NCBI GenBank assembly: GCA_026989135.1
Contig: JALSJZ010000145.1
Location: 1 to 45,709, forward strand
DNA length: 45,709 nt
Direction of reading: 5' to 3'
DNA from: Sedimenticola sp.
Lineage (GTDB): Bacteria; Pseudomonadota; Gammaproteobacteria; Chromatiales; Chromatiaceae
Shown here: positions 8,422-16,749 of the stretch, piece after piece
Numbering within the stretch: the stretch's first letter is position 1
Layout: every line of letters begins with the position of its first letter
The notes under the pieces: model-generated
The model's database searches: none
Told to the model about the DNA's origin: nothing
What the model saw: the letters and a program-made list of their open reading frames with translations, nothing else
Made by a program: the position numbers and the translations under genes

Positions 8422-8491
8422 GTGTTGGCTCAACCCCCCAACACCTGCCTTGAGGAAGCGAGGTCAGCCCCACTCCTCACTGATGCCATGT

Positions 8492-8713
8492 CTGCAGATT
8501 GCACTGGCCTTGCGTGATGAGGTGCTGGATCTGAAGAGAGCCGGAATCAGAGTCATCCAGATTGACGAAACCGCTATGCGAGAGGGATTGCCGCTGCGTA
8601 AAGGTGATTTGGAAGGCTATTTTGACTGGGCGGTGGGAGCCTTCTGTATCACCGCCTCCAGGGTAGCTGATGAGCCCCAGATCCACACCCACATATGCTA
8701 TTCAGAGTTCAAT
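8492..8713 (+). pseudogene. metE: Remnant of cobalamin-independent methionine synthase
   Basis: A stretch of about 73 codons matches the C-terminal catalytic domain of Met[34 protein letters not shown], and the zinc-ligand region [11 protein letters not shown], which includes the conserved His and Cys. The match begins abruptly at 8492-8495 and ends abruptly after 8713. MetE is about 750 aa, so over 90 percent of the gene is missing. The open frame (8348-8740) is extended by unrelated sequence that includes the Fur box, so it is not a functional protein. It marks an old deletion or rearrangement between the iron operon and lexA. Confidence 0.83.
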
Positions 8714-8775
8714 AAACTGCTTTTTGTCATGGTTTACTAAAAAAACAGACCGCCACCCTTCACTTTATTTGGATG

Positions 8776-8791
8776 CTGTATACACTCACAG
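8776..8791. promoter_or_regulatory. SOS (LexA) box upstream of lexA
   Basis: The 16-mer CTGTATACACTCACAG fits CTGT-N8-ACAG exactly, 42 bp before the lexA start codon. It indicates autoregulation by LexA. Confidence 0.85.
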
Positions 8792-8833
8792 CTAAGGCCT
8801 TTGTTTTTTCACCCGCTTTGGAGGTAGTCTTTT

Positions 8834-9442
8834 ATGGAACTAACCCCTCGTCAGACAGAGATTCTGGAGCTGATCCGCGCACATATTGCGGACACCGGGT
8901 ACCCACCCACTCGCGCAGAGATATGTCAAACCATGGGCTTCAAATCCCCCAATGCGGCTGAGGATCACCTGCGGGCACTGGCACGCAAAGGGGCCATTGA
9001 GGTACTCTCTGGCACCTCCAGAGGCATCCGCATCCTGTTACCGGATGAACCGGAAGGGTTGCCGGTAGTGGGCAGGATCAAACCGGGCAGCACACTTCTG
9101 GCAGAAGAGAATATTGAGGGGCACTACTGCATCGACCCCGGCAGGTTTCGCCCCAAACCTCACTACCTGCTGCGCATGCAGGATGGGAGCATGCAGGATG
9201 CCGGCATTGCCGCTGCCGACCTGCTGTTGATACATCGCACAAAAAAATTCCAAAACGAGCAGATTGTTGCGATCCGGCTGGATGGTGAGGTGCTGGTAAG
9301 GCGTATCTATCAACATGGGCGCTGGAAGCACCGCATCAGGCTGGAGTCGGGCAGTGCCGATTTTGAGTCGTTCGATATAGACAGGCGAAAACAGACGCTG
9401 GTGGTTGAAGGTCGAACAGTCGGGTTGATTCGTTCCCTGTAA
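8834..9442 (+). CDS. lexA: LexA repressor with altered self-cleavage residues
   Basis: 202 aa, colinear with E. coli LexA and started by an ATG with GGAGGT 8 bp upstream. The N-terminal winged helix-turn-helix (about residues 1-69) is normal, with the TGYPPTRAEI and SPNAAEDHLRAL segments. In the S24 peptidase domain the nucleophile Ser119 is present (DGSM). However, the scissile Ala84-Gly85 bond is Pro84-Gly85 (IKPGS), and the general base Lys156 is Arg156 (EVLVRRI). Both numbers coincide with E. coli numbering without gaps. DNA binding and autoregulation through the upstream SOS box look intact, but RecA-stimulated self-cleavage should be weak or absent. A hairpin terminator follows. Confidence 0.92.
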   Translation: MELTPRQTEILELIRAHIADTGYPPTRAEICQTMGFKSPNAAEDHLRALARKGAIEVLSGTSRGIRILLPDEPEGLPVVGRIKPGSTLLAEENIEGHYCIDPGRFRPKPHYLLRMQDGSMQDAGIAAADLLLIHRTKKFQNEQIVAIRLDGEVLVRRIYQHGRWKHRIRLESGSADFESFDIDRRKQTLVVEGRTVGLIRSL

Positions 9443-9463
9443 CCCCGCACAGCTTATAGCGGT

Positions 9464-9497
9464 AAAAAAGGGTTGAGATGGGTCTCAGCCCTTTTTT
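9464..9497. terminator. Bidirectional rho-independent terminator between lexA and ppx
   Basis: A run of A, a stem GGGTTGAGA/TCTCAGCCC with a short loop, and a run of T. The A and T runs let it serve both convergent genes, lexA (+) and ppx (-). Confidence 0.88.
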
Positions 9498-9499
9498 GT

Positions 9500-11008
9500 T
9501 TAGTCGTTATAGCCCAGTATAAACCCCGCCTCTTCCAATCTTCTCTTCTCTTGCTGCAGCTCCATCCTGGTTAGCGGGTGTTTTGCTAGCCAGGCTTCTG
9601 GAAAAGTGAGTTTCAGACTGTTCTCTTTTACCGTCAGCCCGATGTCAGGCCTTACTTTGGTGGTACGGCCACGGTGTATCAGAGTGGCCAGACGCAGCAG
9701 AATGCAGAGCTGCTTGGCATACTCTCTGTCGATGAGGGGCAGGGATTCAAATGCATTCAGTGGAAATCGCCTGCGGTGGCCCCGCACCAACACGGCCAGC
9801 AGCCGCTGTTCCGGGCGTGAAAAACCGGACAGATCAGAGTTTTCGATCAGATAGGCACCATGCTTGTGAAACTGGCTGTGGGAGATGGTAAGTCCCAACT
9901 CATGCAGACGCGCAGCCCAGCATAAAATCTCCTGCTGGTCATCCCTGGTCAGTTGCCAGGGCTGGCTGGCCTGGGCAAAGAGTTTTTGAGCCGTTGCCGC
10001 CACACGCTGCGCATGTTGCAGATCCAAATGGTAGCGTGTACAGAGTGAATGGATTGAACGTTCACGCACATCCTCATGTTGGATGCGCCCCAGCTTGTCG
10101 TAGAGCAGCCCCTCCCGTAATGACTGGTCAGAGACCTCTATCTTCTCCAGATGCAGAGCCCTGAATATGGCAAGCAGCACCGCAACCCCCCCAGGAAACA
10201 CGGGTTGGCGCTCCGGGCTAAGCCCGGCAAGTGTCAGTTTCTCTATGTGACCCGCAGCTATTAAGGCTTCGCATAATCGGTGCAGGGACTCCAGGGTAAT
10301 CCCCTCTCTGCTCCAACCTGCCTGCTGCACGACCTCACCTATGCTGCGAATGGTGCCGGAGCTGCCGATGACCATCTGCCAGCCAAGCTGGCGATAGAGG
10401 CGGCGTATGGGGCGCAGCTCTAGCGCCGCAGCCAGCTCCGCCGACCGCATGGCATCCGCCGTTATGGCGCCATCAGGAAAATAGTGCCGGCTGATGCTGA
10501 CACAGCCCATGTGCAGACTCTCACGGCGCTTGATATCGAACTGTCTTCCAATAATGAGCTCGGTACTGCCACCACCAATATCCATCACCAGTCGCTGGCT
10601 GTTGCCTGCAGCGAGGCTGTGAGCAACGCCAAGATAGATCAGCCGCGCCTCTTCGTGTCCTGCAATGATCTCAATAGGATGCCCCAGTGCCGCCTCTGCC
10701 TGGATCAGAAAGTCACCGGCCTGCCTTGCCTGCCGCAGGGCATTGGTGCCAACGGCACGAACCGCACCGGGTGGCAGCTCACGCAGCCGTTGTCCAAAGC
10801 GGCCAAGGCAGGCCAGCGCACGTAGTCGAGCCTCCAACGAGAGCTCTCTGTTCTCATCCAGCCCTGCCCCCAGGCGCACCATCTCCCGGATTCGGTCGAT
10901 GATCTGGATATCCCCGCCCTCTGCCCGGACGACGATCATGTGAAAGCTGTTGGAGCCAAGATCAACGGCAGCAACGATCTCTGCTCTGCTGTTGTCTGCT
11001 CTACTCAT
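9500..11008 (-). CDS. ppx: Exopolyphosphatase (Ppx/GppA family)
   Basis: 502-aa cytoplasmic enzyme that releases phosphate from polyphosphate ends, or cleaves the pppGpp 5' phosphate in the GppA branch. It opens with the ASKHA fold phosphate-1 motif VDLGSNSFHMIV, has the DIGGGSTELI motif near residue 143, and a second half of HD-like helices (HELGLTISHSQFHKHGAYLIENSDL). Length is normal for Ppx (about 500). It is convergent with lexA across a shared terminator and divergent from the NUDIX gene (83-bp gap). Assignment to Ppx rather than GppA rests on overall resemblance only. Confidence 0.88.
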   Translation of the reverse strand: MSRADNSRAEIVAAVDLGSNSFHMIVVRAEGGDIQIIDRIREMVRLGAGLDENRELSLEARLRALACLGRFGQRLRELPPGAVRAVGTNALRQARQAGDFLIQAEAALGHPIEIIAGHEEARLIYLGVAHSLAAGNSQRLVMDIGGGSTELIIGRQFDIKRRESLHMGCVSISRHYFPDGAITADAMRSAELAAALELRPIRRLYRQLGWQMVIGSSGTIRSIGEVVQQAGWSREGITLESLHRLCEALIAAGHIEKLTLAGLSPERQPVFPGGVAVLLAIFRALHLEKIEVSDQSLREGLLYDKLGRIQHEDVRERSIHSLCTRYHLDLQHAQRVAATAQKLFAQASQPWQLTRDDQQEILCWAARLHELGLTISHSQFHKHGAYLIENSDLSGFSRPEQRLLAVLVRGHRRRFPLNAFESLPLIDREYAKQLCILLRLATLIHRGRTTKVRPDIGLTVKENSLKLTFPEAWLAKHPLTRMELQQEKRRLEEAGFILGYND

Positions 11009-11091
11009 CTATATGGATATTGATTGTTTATGCCGCATCTCTTCAGCTTAGCATTTTGTAGTGGTGATGTTGTCGGGTTACACTTGAAGAT

Positions 11092-11661
11092 ATGAACTTC
11101 TGTAGTCAATGTGGTGCAAAGGTCGAGCTGCAAATTCCTGAGGGGGACAGCCGGCAGCGTCATGTCTGCCCTGATTGTGACACCATCCATTATCAGAACC
11201 CCCGGATCATTACCGGCTGTCTGCCGGAGTGGGAGGGACAGGTATTGCTCTGCCGAAGGGCGATTGAGCCGCGAGACGGTTACTGGACGCTACCAGCAGG
11301 GTTTATGGAGAATGGCGAGACCTCACATGATGGTGCCATGCGTGAGACGCTGGAGGAGGCCAATGCCAGGATTGCGGTAGATGCTCTTTTCAGTCTGTTC
11401 AATCTTCCACATGCTAATCAGGTGTTTATGATCTATCGGGGAGCGCTGCTGGATCTGGATTTTAGCCCAGGCGAGGAGAGCCTGGAGGTTCAGCTTTTCA
11501 CGGAGGATGAGATCCCATGGGATGAGCTGGCCTTTCCAATGATTGAACAGACCCTTCGCCTCTATTTTCGTGATCGTCTGGCAGGCCGTTTTGCAACGCA
11601 TGTCGGCACCATCCAGCGGGTCTCAAAACGCCCCCGCCGATACTGCATCGAAATGCATTAA
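11092..11661 (+). CDS. NUDIX hydrolase with N-terminal zinc ribbon
   Basis: 189 aa. The N-terminus is a zinc ribbon (CSQCG at residues 4-8, CPDC near 25). The NUDIX box follows: G-x5-E-x7-RETLEE with all catalytic glutamates, although the last conserved glycine is replaced by Asn (EEANAR). The layout resembles NudC-like ADP-ribose/NADH pyrophosphatases, but it is shorter than NudC (about 257 aa), so the substrate is uncertain. It stands alone, divergent from ppx. Confidence 0.85.
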   Translation: MNFCSQCGAKVELQIPEGDSRQRHVCPDCDTIHYQNPRIITGCLPEWEGQVLLCRRAIEPRDGYWTLPAGFMENGETSHDGAMRETLEEANARIAVDALFSLFNLPHANQVFMIYRGALLDLDFSPGEESLEVQLFTEDEIPWDELAFPMIEQTLRLYFRDRLAGRFATHVGTIQRVSKRPRRYCIEMH

Positions 11662-11717
11662 AAGCAGGGGCAAGGTACCGACAGGAACCCCGACCTTATG
11701 CGCCACCTTGAACCTGA

Positions 11718-12581
11718 TCAGCGCCCTCCGGGATAGACCATCCTGACATTGGTTGCCACCAGCCCATTGCCTTTCTGATCGCTCTCTTTGAGGTAAAACT
11801 CGACGATGGTATTGCGATTGAGCAGATCATCGACGGTGACATCATCAGCCAGTTCGTTGATATGGCAGAAGACGCTTTCGTAGGGTGAGTCGGGATCGCG
11901 CGGGTCGGTGATCCAGAGGTTGGGAGAGACCTCCCGGATAAACCGCAGAAAGCCATAGCCCTTATCTCCAAACCATTTGGTGCAGCTCCCGCGCACACAA
12001 TAACCGGGCTTGCCCCACTCATTGCGCGGCTCACAAGAGAAGGGCAGCAGGTCTGGGATCAGAAAGCCGGAATAGAAGGCATCGACCTGGCGTTGCAGCG
12101 CCTTGGATACGTTGCGAAAACCGATCAGCTCAACCCGGCAGCCTTTGTTCTGTAGCGCAGTGACCACCTGTAGAAAATCGCCATCCCCGGTCAGCAACAG
12201 CACCTGGTCGAGGTTGGTTGCCTGCAACATGGCATCCACTGCAAGATCGAGGTCGGCGTTGGCTTTGGTGGTGACATTGCCCTCCTCATCCGTATAGCGT
12301 TTGACATTTTTTACCGTGATCTTCCAGCCAAAATCACGCACCATCTGCTGATAAGAGTATGATTTCTGGGCATATTCCGGCTCATCTTTGGCGCGCTCAG
12401 GGTCAAAGGCGATGTAGGTGTTGAGTCGCTGTGGCGTGCCGCCGTTACGGGTGGCAAAGCGACGCAGGTTGTCGTAGCGGAGTTGATAACCGCCGTTAAA
12501 GCGGACATTTTCGGCATCAACGAAGACGCCAATCTTTAGGTTTGATTCCAAAATAACTTCTCTCTGGAACTGTTCCGTCAA
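11718..12581 (-). CDS. NYN-domain (LabA-like PIN) protein with C-terminal cold-shock domain
   Basis: 287 aa from a TTG at 12581. A second TTG at 12551 has an AGAGAGAAG just upstream and may be the true start (277 aa); no ATG is available. Residues about 15-175 form a NYN/PIN-like nuclease domain with acidic residues in VFVDAEN, KANADLDLAVDAM and LLTGDGDF. Residues about 205-285 look like a cold-shock/OB fold (TKWFGDKGYGFL, then SVFCHINEL and a closing VATNVRMV). A metal-dependent RNase tethered to an RNA-binding fold is inferred. It lies downstream of acs on the same strand, but 209 bp and two hairpins separate them. Confidence 0.8.
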   Translation of the reverse strand: MTEQFQREVILESNLKIGVFVDAENVRFNGGYQLRYDNLRRFATRNGGTPQRLNTYIAFDPERAKDEPEYAQKSYSYQQMVRDFGWKITVKNVKRYTDEEGNVTTKANADLDLAVDAMLQATNLDQVLLLTGDGDFLQVVTALQNKGCRVELIGFRNVSKALQRQVDAFYSGFLIPDLLPFSCEPRNEWGKPGYCVRGSCTKWFGDKGYGFLRFIREVSPNLWITDPRDPDSPYESVFCHINELADDVTVDDLLNRNTIVEFYLKESDQKGNGLVATNVRMVYPGGR

Positions 12582-12712
12582 TTCAATGGTTAAGGGTGAG
12601 ATTTACTCGATCCAGGAAAGGGACTCTAAAACCCGTCTTTTTTTAGAGGTATTACTGGTATGTTAAAGCTTTTTGGCGGTGAGCTGCAACTGGGAAAATA
12701 AGCCCAAGATCC

Positions 12713-12743
12713 GCAACAACAAATACCTTTTCTTTGTTGTTGC
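12713..12743. repeat. Perfect 11-bp stem-loop downstream of acs
   Basis: GCAACAACAAA (12713-12723) and its exact complement (12733-12743) enclose a 9-nt loop. It lies next to a second perfect hairpin. Neither is followed by a T-run, so these may be RNA 3'-end or protein-binding structures rather than classical terminators. Confidence 0.6.
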
Positions 12744-12746
12744 ACA

Positions 12747-12778
12747 TATGGAAGTGGGACTAAAGCCCCACTTCCATA
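12747..12778 (-). terminator. Perfect 12-bp stem-loop just after the acs stop codon
   Basis: TATGGAAGTGGG and its complement enclose an 8-nt loop, 12 bp beyond the acs stop. The position suits transcript termination or 3'-end protection of acs mRNA, but there is no U-tract. Confidence 0.55.
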
Positions 12779-12790
12779 GTTGGGATGTGG

Positions 12791-14728
12791 TTATTTGTGA
12801 TGCCGATTCTCTACCAGATGTTCAACCACGCTGGGGTCAGCCAGGGTAGAGATATCGCCCACCTGATCGACCTCATTGGTTGCCACCTTGCGCAGAATGC
12901 GGCGCATGATCTTGCCTGAACGGGTCTTTGGCAGTGCGGCTGCCCACTGGATGATGTCGATAGTGGCAATAGCACCAATCTCTTTGCGCACCAGCTGCAC
13001 CAGCTCACGCTTCAACTCATCTGACTCTTCAATGTCTGCCATCAGGGTGACGTAGGCGTAGATGCCCTGCCCTTTGATGTCATGGGGGTAGCCTACCACG
13101 GCGGCCTCGGCCACTTTGGGGTGCAGCACCAGGGCGGATTCAATCTCGGCCGTACCCAGCCGGTGGCCGGAGACATTGAGTACATCATCCACCCGCCCAG
13201 TGATCCAGTAGTAGCCATCGGCATCGCGGCGGCAGCCATCGCTGGTGAAGTACATGCCGGGATAGGTTGAGAAGTAGGTATCGATAAAGCGTTGGTGATC
13301 ACCATAGATGTCACGCATGATGCCGGGCCAGGGGCGGGTGATGACCAGATTGCCAGCGCCTTCGCCCTCAATAATATTGCCCTCAGCATCGACAATGGCC
13401 GGCTCCACCCCGAAGAAGGGGCGGCTGGCAGAGCCGGGTTTGAGTGCATGGGCTCCGGGCAGCGGGGTGATCAGATGGCCGCCGGTCTCGGTCTGCCACC
13501 AGGTATCAACGATCGGGCAGCGACCATCGCCAACGACGTGGTAGTACCACTCCCAGGCCTCGGGGTTGATCGGCTCACCGACAGATCCAAGCAGGCGCAG
13601 GGATTTGCGCGAGCTCTTTTCGACCGGCCCATCACCCGCACGCATCAGCGCACGCAGGGCTGTGGGTGCAGTATAGAAGGAGTTGACCTGATGTTTGTCC
13701 ACCACCTGCCAGAAGCGCGAGTTATCGGGGTAGTTGGGGACACCTTCAAACATCAGGGTGATGGCACCATTGGCCAGTGGGCCGTAGACGATATAGCTGT
13801 GGCCGGTCACCCAGCCGACATCGGCGGTACACCAGTAGACCTCACCATCGTGGTAGTCGAAGACATATTTGTGGGTAATGGCAGAGAAGAGCAGGTAACC
13901 GCCGGTGGTGTGCAGGATGCCTTTGGGTTTGCCGGTGGAGCCTGAGGTGTAGAGGATGAAGAGCGGGTCTTCTGCGTCCATCTCTTCGGCAGGGCAGTCG
14001 CTGGAGGCATCCTGCATCAGTTCGTGATACCAAAGATCACGCCCTTCCGTCCAACTGATAGCGCCGCCGGTGCGTTTGACCACCAGCACGCTGTGCACGT
14101 TGGGGCAGGAGGCCAGCGCCTTGTCGGCATTGGCCTTGAGTGGCACGGTTTTGCCACCGCGCAGCCCCTCATCAGCGGTGATGACGATTTGGCAATCTGA
14201 GTCGAGGATGCGGCCGCTGAGTGAGTCGGGGGAGAAGCCACCAAAAACCACGGAGTGGACAGCGCCGATGCGGGCGCAGGCCAGCATGGCGACGCTGGCT
14301 TCGGGGATCATCGGCATGTAGATGCAGACGCGATCACCTTTCTTGACGCCACAACCTTTCAGTACATTACTGAGTTTGCAGACCTCGGTGTGCAGCTCGC
14401 GGTAGCTTATCTTTCTATCTTCGGCGGGGTTGTCGCCTTCCCAGATGATGGCGGTTTGGTCACCACGGGTTTCCAGATGTCGATCCAGGCAGTTATAGGC
14501 GGCATTGAGTTTGCCGCCTTCGAACCATTTGATCTCTGCGGTGTGGAAATCCCACTCCTGTACCTTGTCCCACTTTTTTGACCAGGTGAGAAAAATCTCT
14601 GCCTGTTCCGCCCAGAAACCATCAGAGTCTTCCAGTGACTGTTTATATAGCGCGTCGTACTGTTCCGCATTAATCAGCGCATTGGCCGCAAACTCAGCAG
14701 GAACAGGATAGATCTTTTCATCAGACAT
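12791..14728 (-). CDS. acs: Acetyl-CoA synthetase (AMP-forming)
   Basis: 645 aa, full family length. It converts acetate, ATP and CoA to acetyl-CoA through acetyl-AMP. The adenylation motifs are clear: [20 protein letters not shown], the [20 protein letters not shown] hinge region, and the C-terminal [11 protein letters not shown] with the acetylatable Lys606. GGGAGAAG lies just before the start codon. It shows that the cell can assimilate acetate; a single gene with no partner nearby. Confidence 0.97.
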   Translation of the reverse strand: MSDEKIYPVPAEFAANALINAEQYDALYKQSLEDSDGFWAEQAEIFLTWSKKWDKVQEWDFHTAEIKWFEGGKLNAAYNCLDRHLETRGDQTAIIWEGDNPAEDRKISYRELHTEVCKLSNVLKGCGVKKGDRVCIYMPMIPEASVAMLACARIGAVHSVVFGGFSPDSLSGRILDSDCQIVITADEGLRGGKTVPLKANADKALASCPNVHSVLVVKRTGGAISWTEGRDLWYHELMQDASSDCPAEEMDAEDPLFILYTSGSTGKPKGILHTTGGYLLFSAITHKYVFDYHDGEVYWCTADVGWVTGHSYIVYGPLANGAITLMFEGVPNYPDNSRFWQVVDKHQVNSFYTAPTALRALMRAGDGPVEKSSRKSLRLLGSVGEPINPEAWEWYYHVVGDGRCPIVDTWWQTETGGHLITPLPGAHALKPGSASRPFFGVEPAIVDAEGNIIEGEGAGNLVITRPWPGIMRDIYGDHQRFIDTYFSTYPGMYFTSDGCRRDADGYYWITGRVDDVLNVSGHRLGTAEIESALVLHPKVAEAAVVGYPHDIKGQGIYAYVTLMADIEESDELKRELVQLVRKEIGAIATIDIIQWAAALPKTRSGKIMRRILRKVATNEVDQVGDISTLADPSVVEHLVENRHHK

Positions 14729-14891
14729 CTGCTTCTCCCTAAATTATGTAGTTATCTGTATTGGGCTAAGCTTATCGTGAAACCCTTGGGGACAGAAGGG
14801 CATGAGACAAAATTCTGTGCGGTAGGCAGCGGGGGACGGCATGGGGGAAAACGGCTAATGCAATGCCGGGCTATTCAATCTGGCGCAGGGG

Positions 14892-15371
14892 TTATGCTTT
14901 TGCCAGATGTTGGGGAATTGCCTCGGCGTGGGTCTGGCCACTGCGCCCATAGGTGGCGGTGACGTTTGCTTTGCCAGAGAGGATATCAAGGGCGATGGTA
15001 ATGTGTCGCTGGGTCAGGGCAATCACACCGCCATTGATCTCATTCTGGTGCTGCAGTTTTCTGGCCAGATCCTGTAACTCCTGCCATTGAGTGACGATCA
15101 GGTTCTCTTTGGGGAGAGCGGAAATAAACCGTGCCATCTCTTCACCACTGGAGGGGCATCCAATCTGTGCTAAAAACTCTGTACGCTTTGAGTGATGCTG
15201 TTCAACCTGCTGCATAACATCCAGCTTCCTGCTACTGATCACAGCGATCAGATCAGGGTTTGAGCTGCTCAATGCCTGATGCTCTTCAATCAATATATCC
15301 AGCAGCTGCTTGCTCTCTTTCAACTCTGCTGCCAGTAGTTGAGATAGCTGTTGCTGAGTGGTATTTGTCAT
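14892..15371 (-). CDS. flgN: Flagellar export chaperone FlgN
   Basis: 159 aa, largely helical with a long N-terminal coiled coil (SQLLAAELKESKQLLDILIEE). It is typical in size and pattern for FlgN, the cytoplasmic chaperone of FlgK and FlgL. It starts 2 bp after flgM on the same strand, the standard flgM-flgN pair. Identification rests mainly on position plus helical pattern. Confidence 0.85.
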   Translation of the reverse strand: MTNTTQQQLSQLLAAELKESKQLLDILIEEHQALSSSNPDLIAVISSRKLDVMQQVEQHHSKRTEFLAQIGCPSSGEEMARFISALPKENLIVTQWQELQDLARKLQHQNEINGGVIALTQRHITIALDILSGKANVTATYGRSGQTHAEAIPQHLAKA

Positions 15372-15373
15372 GG

Positions 15374-15694
15374 CTAGCTCTTTTGGGCGAAGGCCCGCTC
15401 AGTGGCCAATAGGTTATCAGCCGTGCTTTCCGGGTTAATCTGGTGAGTGCCAGTAGCCAGGGCATGCCTTGTCTCTGCAACGCGGTTGGCGTCTGCTATG
15501 GGCAGGTTGTTAATCTGCTCCTCTAAAGCCGTAAGCTGCATGGCAGATGCCGTCAGGCTGACTCGGTCTGGGGTTGCTGATGGTTTGGCAGAACTGCTGC
15601 CCGGCGACCCATCATTAGTAATGGCACCAGCAGGTCTGCCGCTTCCCTGACTGCTGATGGCTCCATTGGCAATATTTTTAATCTCTATCGTCAT
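15374..15694 (-). CDS. flgM: Anti-sigma-28 factor FlgM
   Basis: 106 aa. The start is the ATG at 15694 (MTIEIKNI), with GGAG upstream; the longer frame from 15751 overruns the promoter. FlgM binds FliA (sigma28) until the hook is complete and is then exported. It has the usual disordered Ser/Gly/Pro-rich N-terminal half and a C-terminal sigma-binding region (NRVAETRHALATGTHQINPE). A sigma28-like promoter lies 39 bp upstream, giving the expected feedback loop. Confidence 0.9.
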   Translation of the reverse strand: MTIEIKNIANGAISSQGSGRPAGAITNDGSPGSSSAKPSATPDRVSLTASAMQLTALEEQINNLPIADANRVAETRHALATGTHQINPESTADNLLATERAFAQKS

Positions 15695-15732
15695 GTTTTC
15701 ATACTCCTGAATCTGCATCTCTTCGGTAATGG

Positions 15733-15759
15733 GTAACGACATGGTATTCAATATCTTTA
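15733..15759 (-). promoter_or_regulatory. Candidate sigma28 promoter of flgM
   Basis: On the minus strand TAAA (15759-15756), exactly 15 bp, then GTCGTTAC (15740-15733), matching 5 of 8 bases of GCCGATAA. The spacing to flgM (39 bp) equals that of the stronger cheV site. Confidence 0.5.
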
Positions 15760-15847
15760 CCCGGTTTTGTGACGCGAACCCTATATCTTGTGGTATTTAT
15801 GAATGAATCGCATAATCTCCTCATGGCAGTGATCCGGCAGGCACCAG

Positions 15848-16573
15848 CTACAATGCAACCCTTACCACACCAGGGGACACCACTGTGGCCTCAATCTCCT
15901 TTTTTGAGTGAATATTCCGCACCTTTATTCGCTCTCCTGTGGCCCCATTGCTCAGCGCCTTCCCCGGCATTCGAACCTCTATTTTATTGCTGTGAGCCAA
16001 AATAATGACCTTGCTGCCTTTTTTTACCGTTTTCTGGGTTACCGTATGCTGTGAGTGAAGCACCTGCCCCTGTTGCAGGTTCCTCTTTAATACCATGCCA
16101 ATGGCCTCTGCAGGCTGTTTGAAGAAACTGCCACGAAGCCGGGCAACATCCTTTTTCTCCAACATGAGGTGGCTGCTGCTGAGTACGGTTCCCCGGGCAA
16201 GGTTGTGGGCAGCAACGATGACATCCATTACCAGGCTCACCATGACCGGCACATAGAGGCTCCAGGGCTTGCTGCCTGAGCAGCGCACACCTACCGTAGA
16301 CCGGCCCAGTTTACGCCCCGCTGGCGGCGAGAAGGTCTCTAGAGGCTGGCTGCATTCAGGCAGCCGCAAGCGACTGTCAAGGCGGTTAGCCGTAACCGTA
16401 GGCGGCACAGAGTAGCCGGTAGCATTGTTTTTTGCATGGTTGCGAGCCGCATCAAGAATACTTTTGTGCGACTGAATGGGGCCAGATGAAAATGCCGATG
16501 CGGGCAATACAAGCGCTAAAAATAGCACCGCATTGATCTGTAAAACCACTGTTTTTAATCTGTTACTGTTCAT
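15848..16573 (-). CDS. flgA: Flagellar P-ring assembly chaperone FlgA
   Basis: 241 aa from the ATG at 16573; an upstream TTG at 16585 is less likely. A signal peptide (about residues 1-28, ending ASAF) directs it to the periplasm, where FlgA helps FlgI form the P ring. The C-terminal SAF-like half is recognisable (ARGTVLSSSHLMLEKKDV; GERIKVRNIHSKKEIEATVV). It is upstream of flgM on the same strand but separated by about 150 bp that holds a flgM promoter. Its own sigma54 site lies in the divergent region shared with cheV. Confidence 0.9.
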   Translation of the reverse strand: MNSNRLKTVVLQINAVLFLALVLPASAFSSGPIQSHKSILDAARNHAKNNATGYSVPPTVTANRLDSRLRLPECSQPLETFSPPAGRKLGRSTVGVRCSGSKPWSLYVPVMVSLVMDVIVAAHNLARGTVLSSSHLMLEKKDVARLRGSFFKQPAEAIGMVLKRNLQQGQVLHSQHTVTQKTVKKGSKVIILAHSNKIEVRMPGKALSNGATGERIKVRNIHSKKEIEATVVSPGVVRVAL

Positions 16574-16634
16574 TGTGCCGCTCAATTGATTTCATGCCGT
16601 TTTTTTGACGCATGTCAGCTTCCACTAAAACTCT

Positions 16635-16650
16635 TGCAATTCGCATGCCT
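16635..16650 (-). promoter_or_regulatory. Sigma54 promoter of flgA
   Basis: Minus strand AGGCATGCGAATTGCA: GG and GC are separated by the required 10 bp, and TTGCA is perfect. It lies about 60 bp before the flgA start. Confidence 0.6.
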
Positions 16651-16685
16651 ATTGAATCTAGCCTCTTTATGTTATGCAGCGGTTC

Positions 16686-16712
16686 TAAAGCATTATCTAT
16701 AGATGCCGTTAA
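16686..16712 (+). promoter_or_regulatory. Sigma28 promoter of cheV
   Basis: TAAA, 15 bp, then GCCGTTAA (7 of 8 of the sigma28 -10 consensus), 37 bp before the cheV start. The spacing is exact. Confidence 0.75.
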
Positions 16713-16749
16713 CCGGGCATGGTTGATCGGATTAACAGGCGGGATAACA

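Noticed and set aside
8348-8740. 130-codon ORF as an intact gene
   Set aside because: Only the part from about 8492 to 8713 resembles a protein (MetE). The first third covers the Fur box and promoter region and the last codons are unrelated.
13292-13945. Long plus-strand ORF (217 codons) inside acs
   Set aside because: Antisense shadow of a well-conserved enzyme; no ribosome site or motif.
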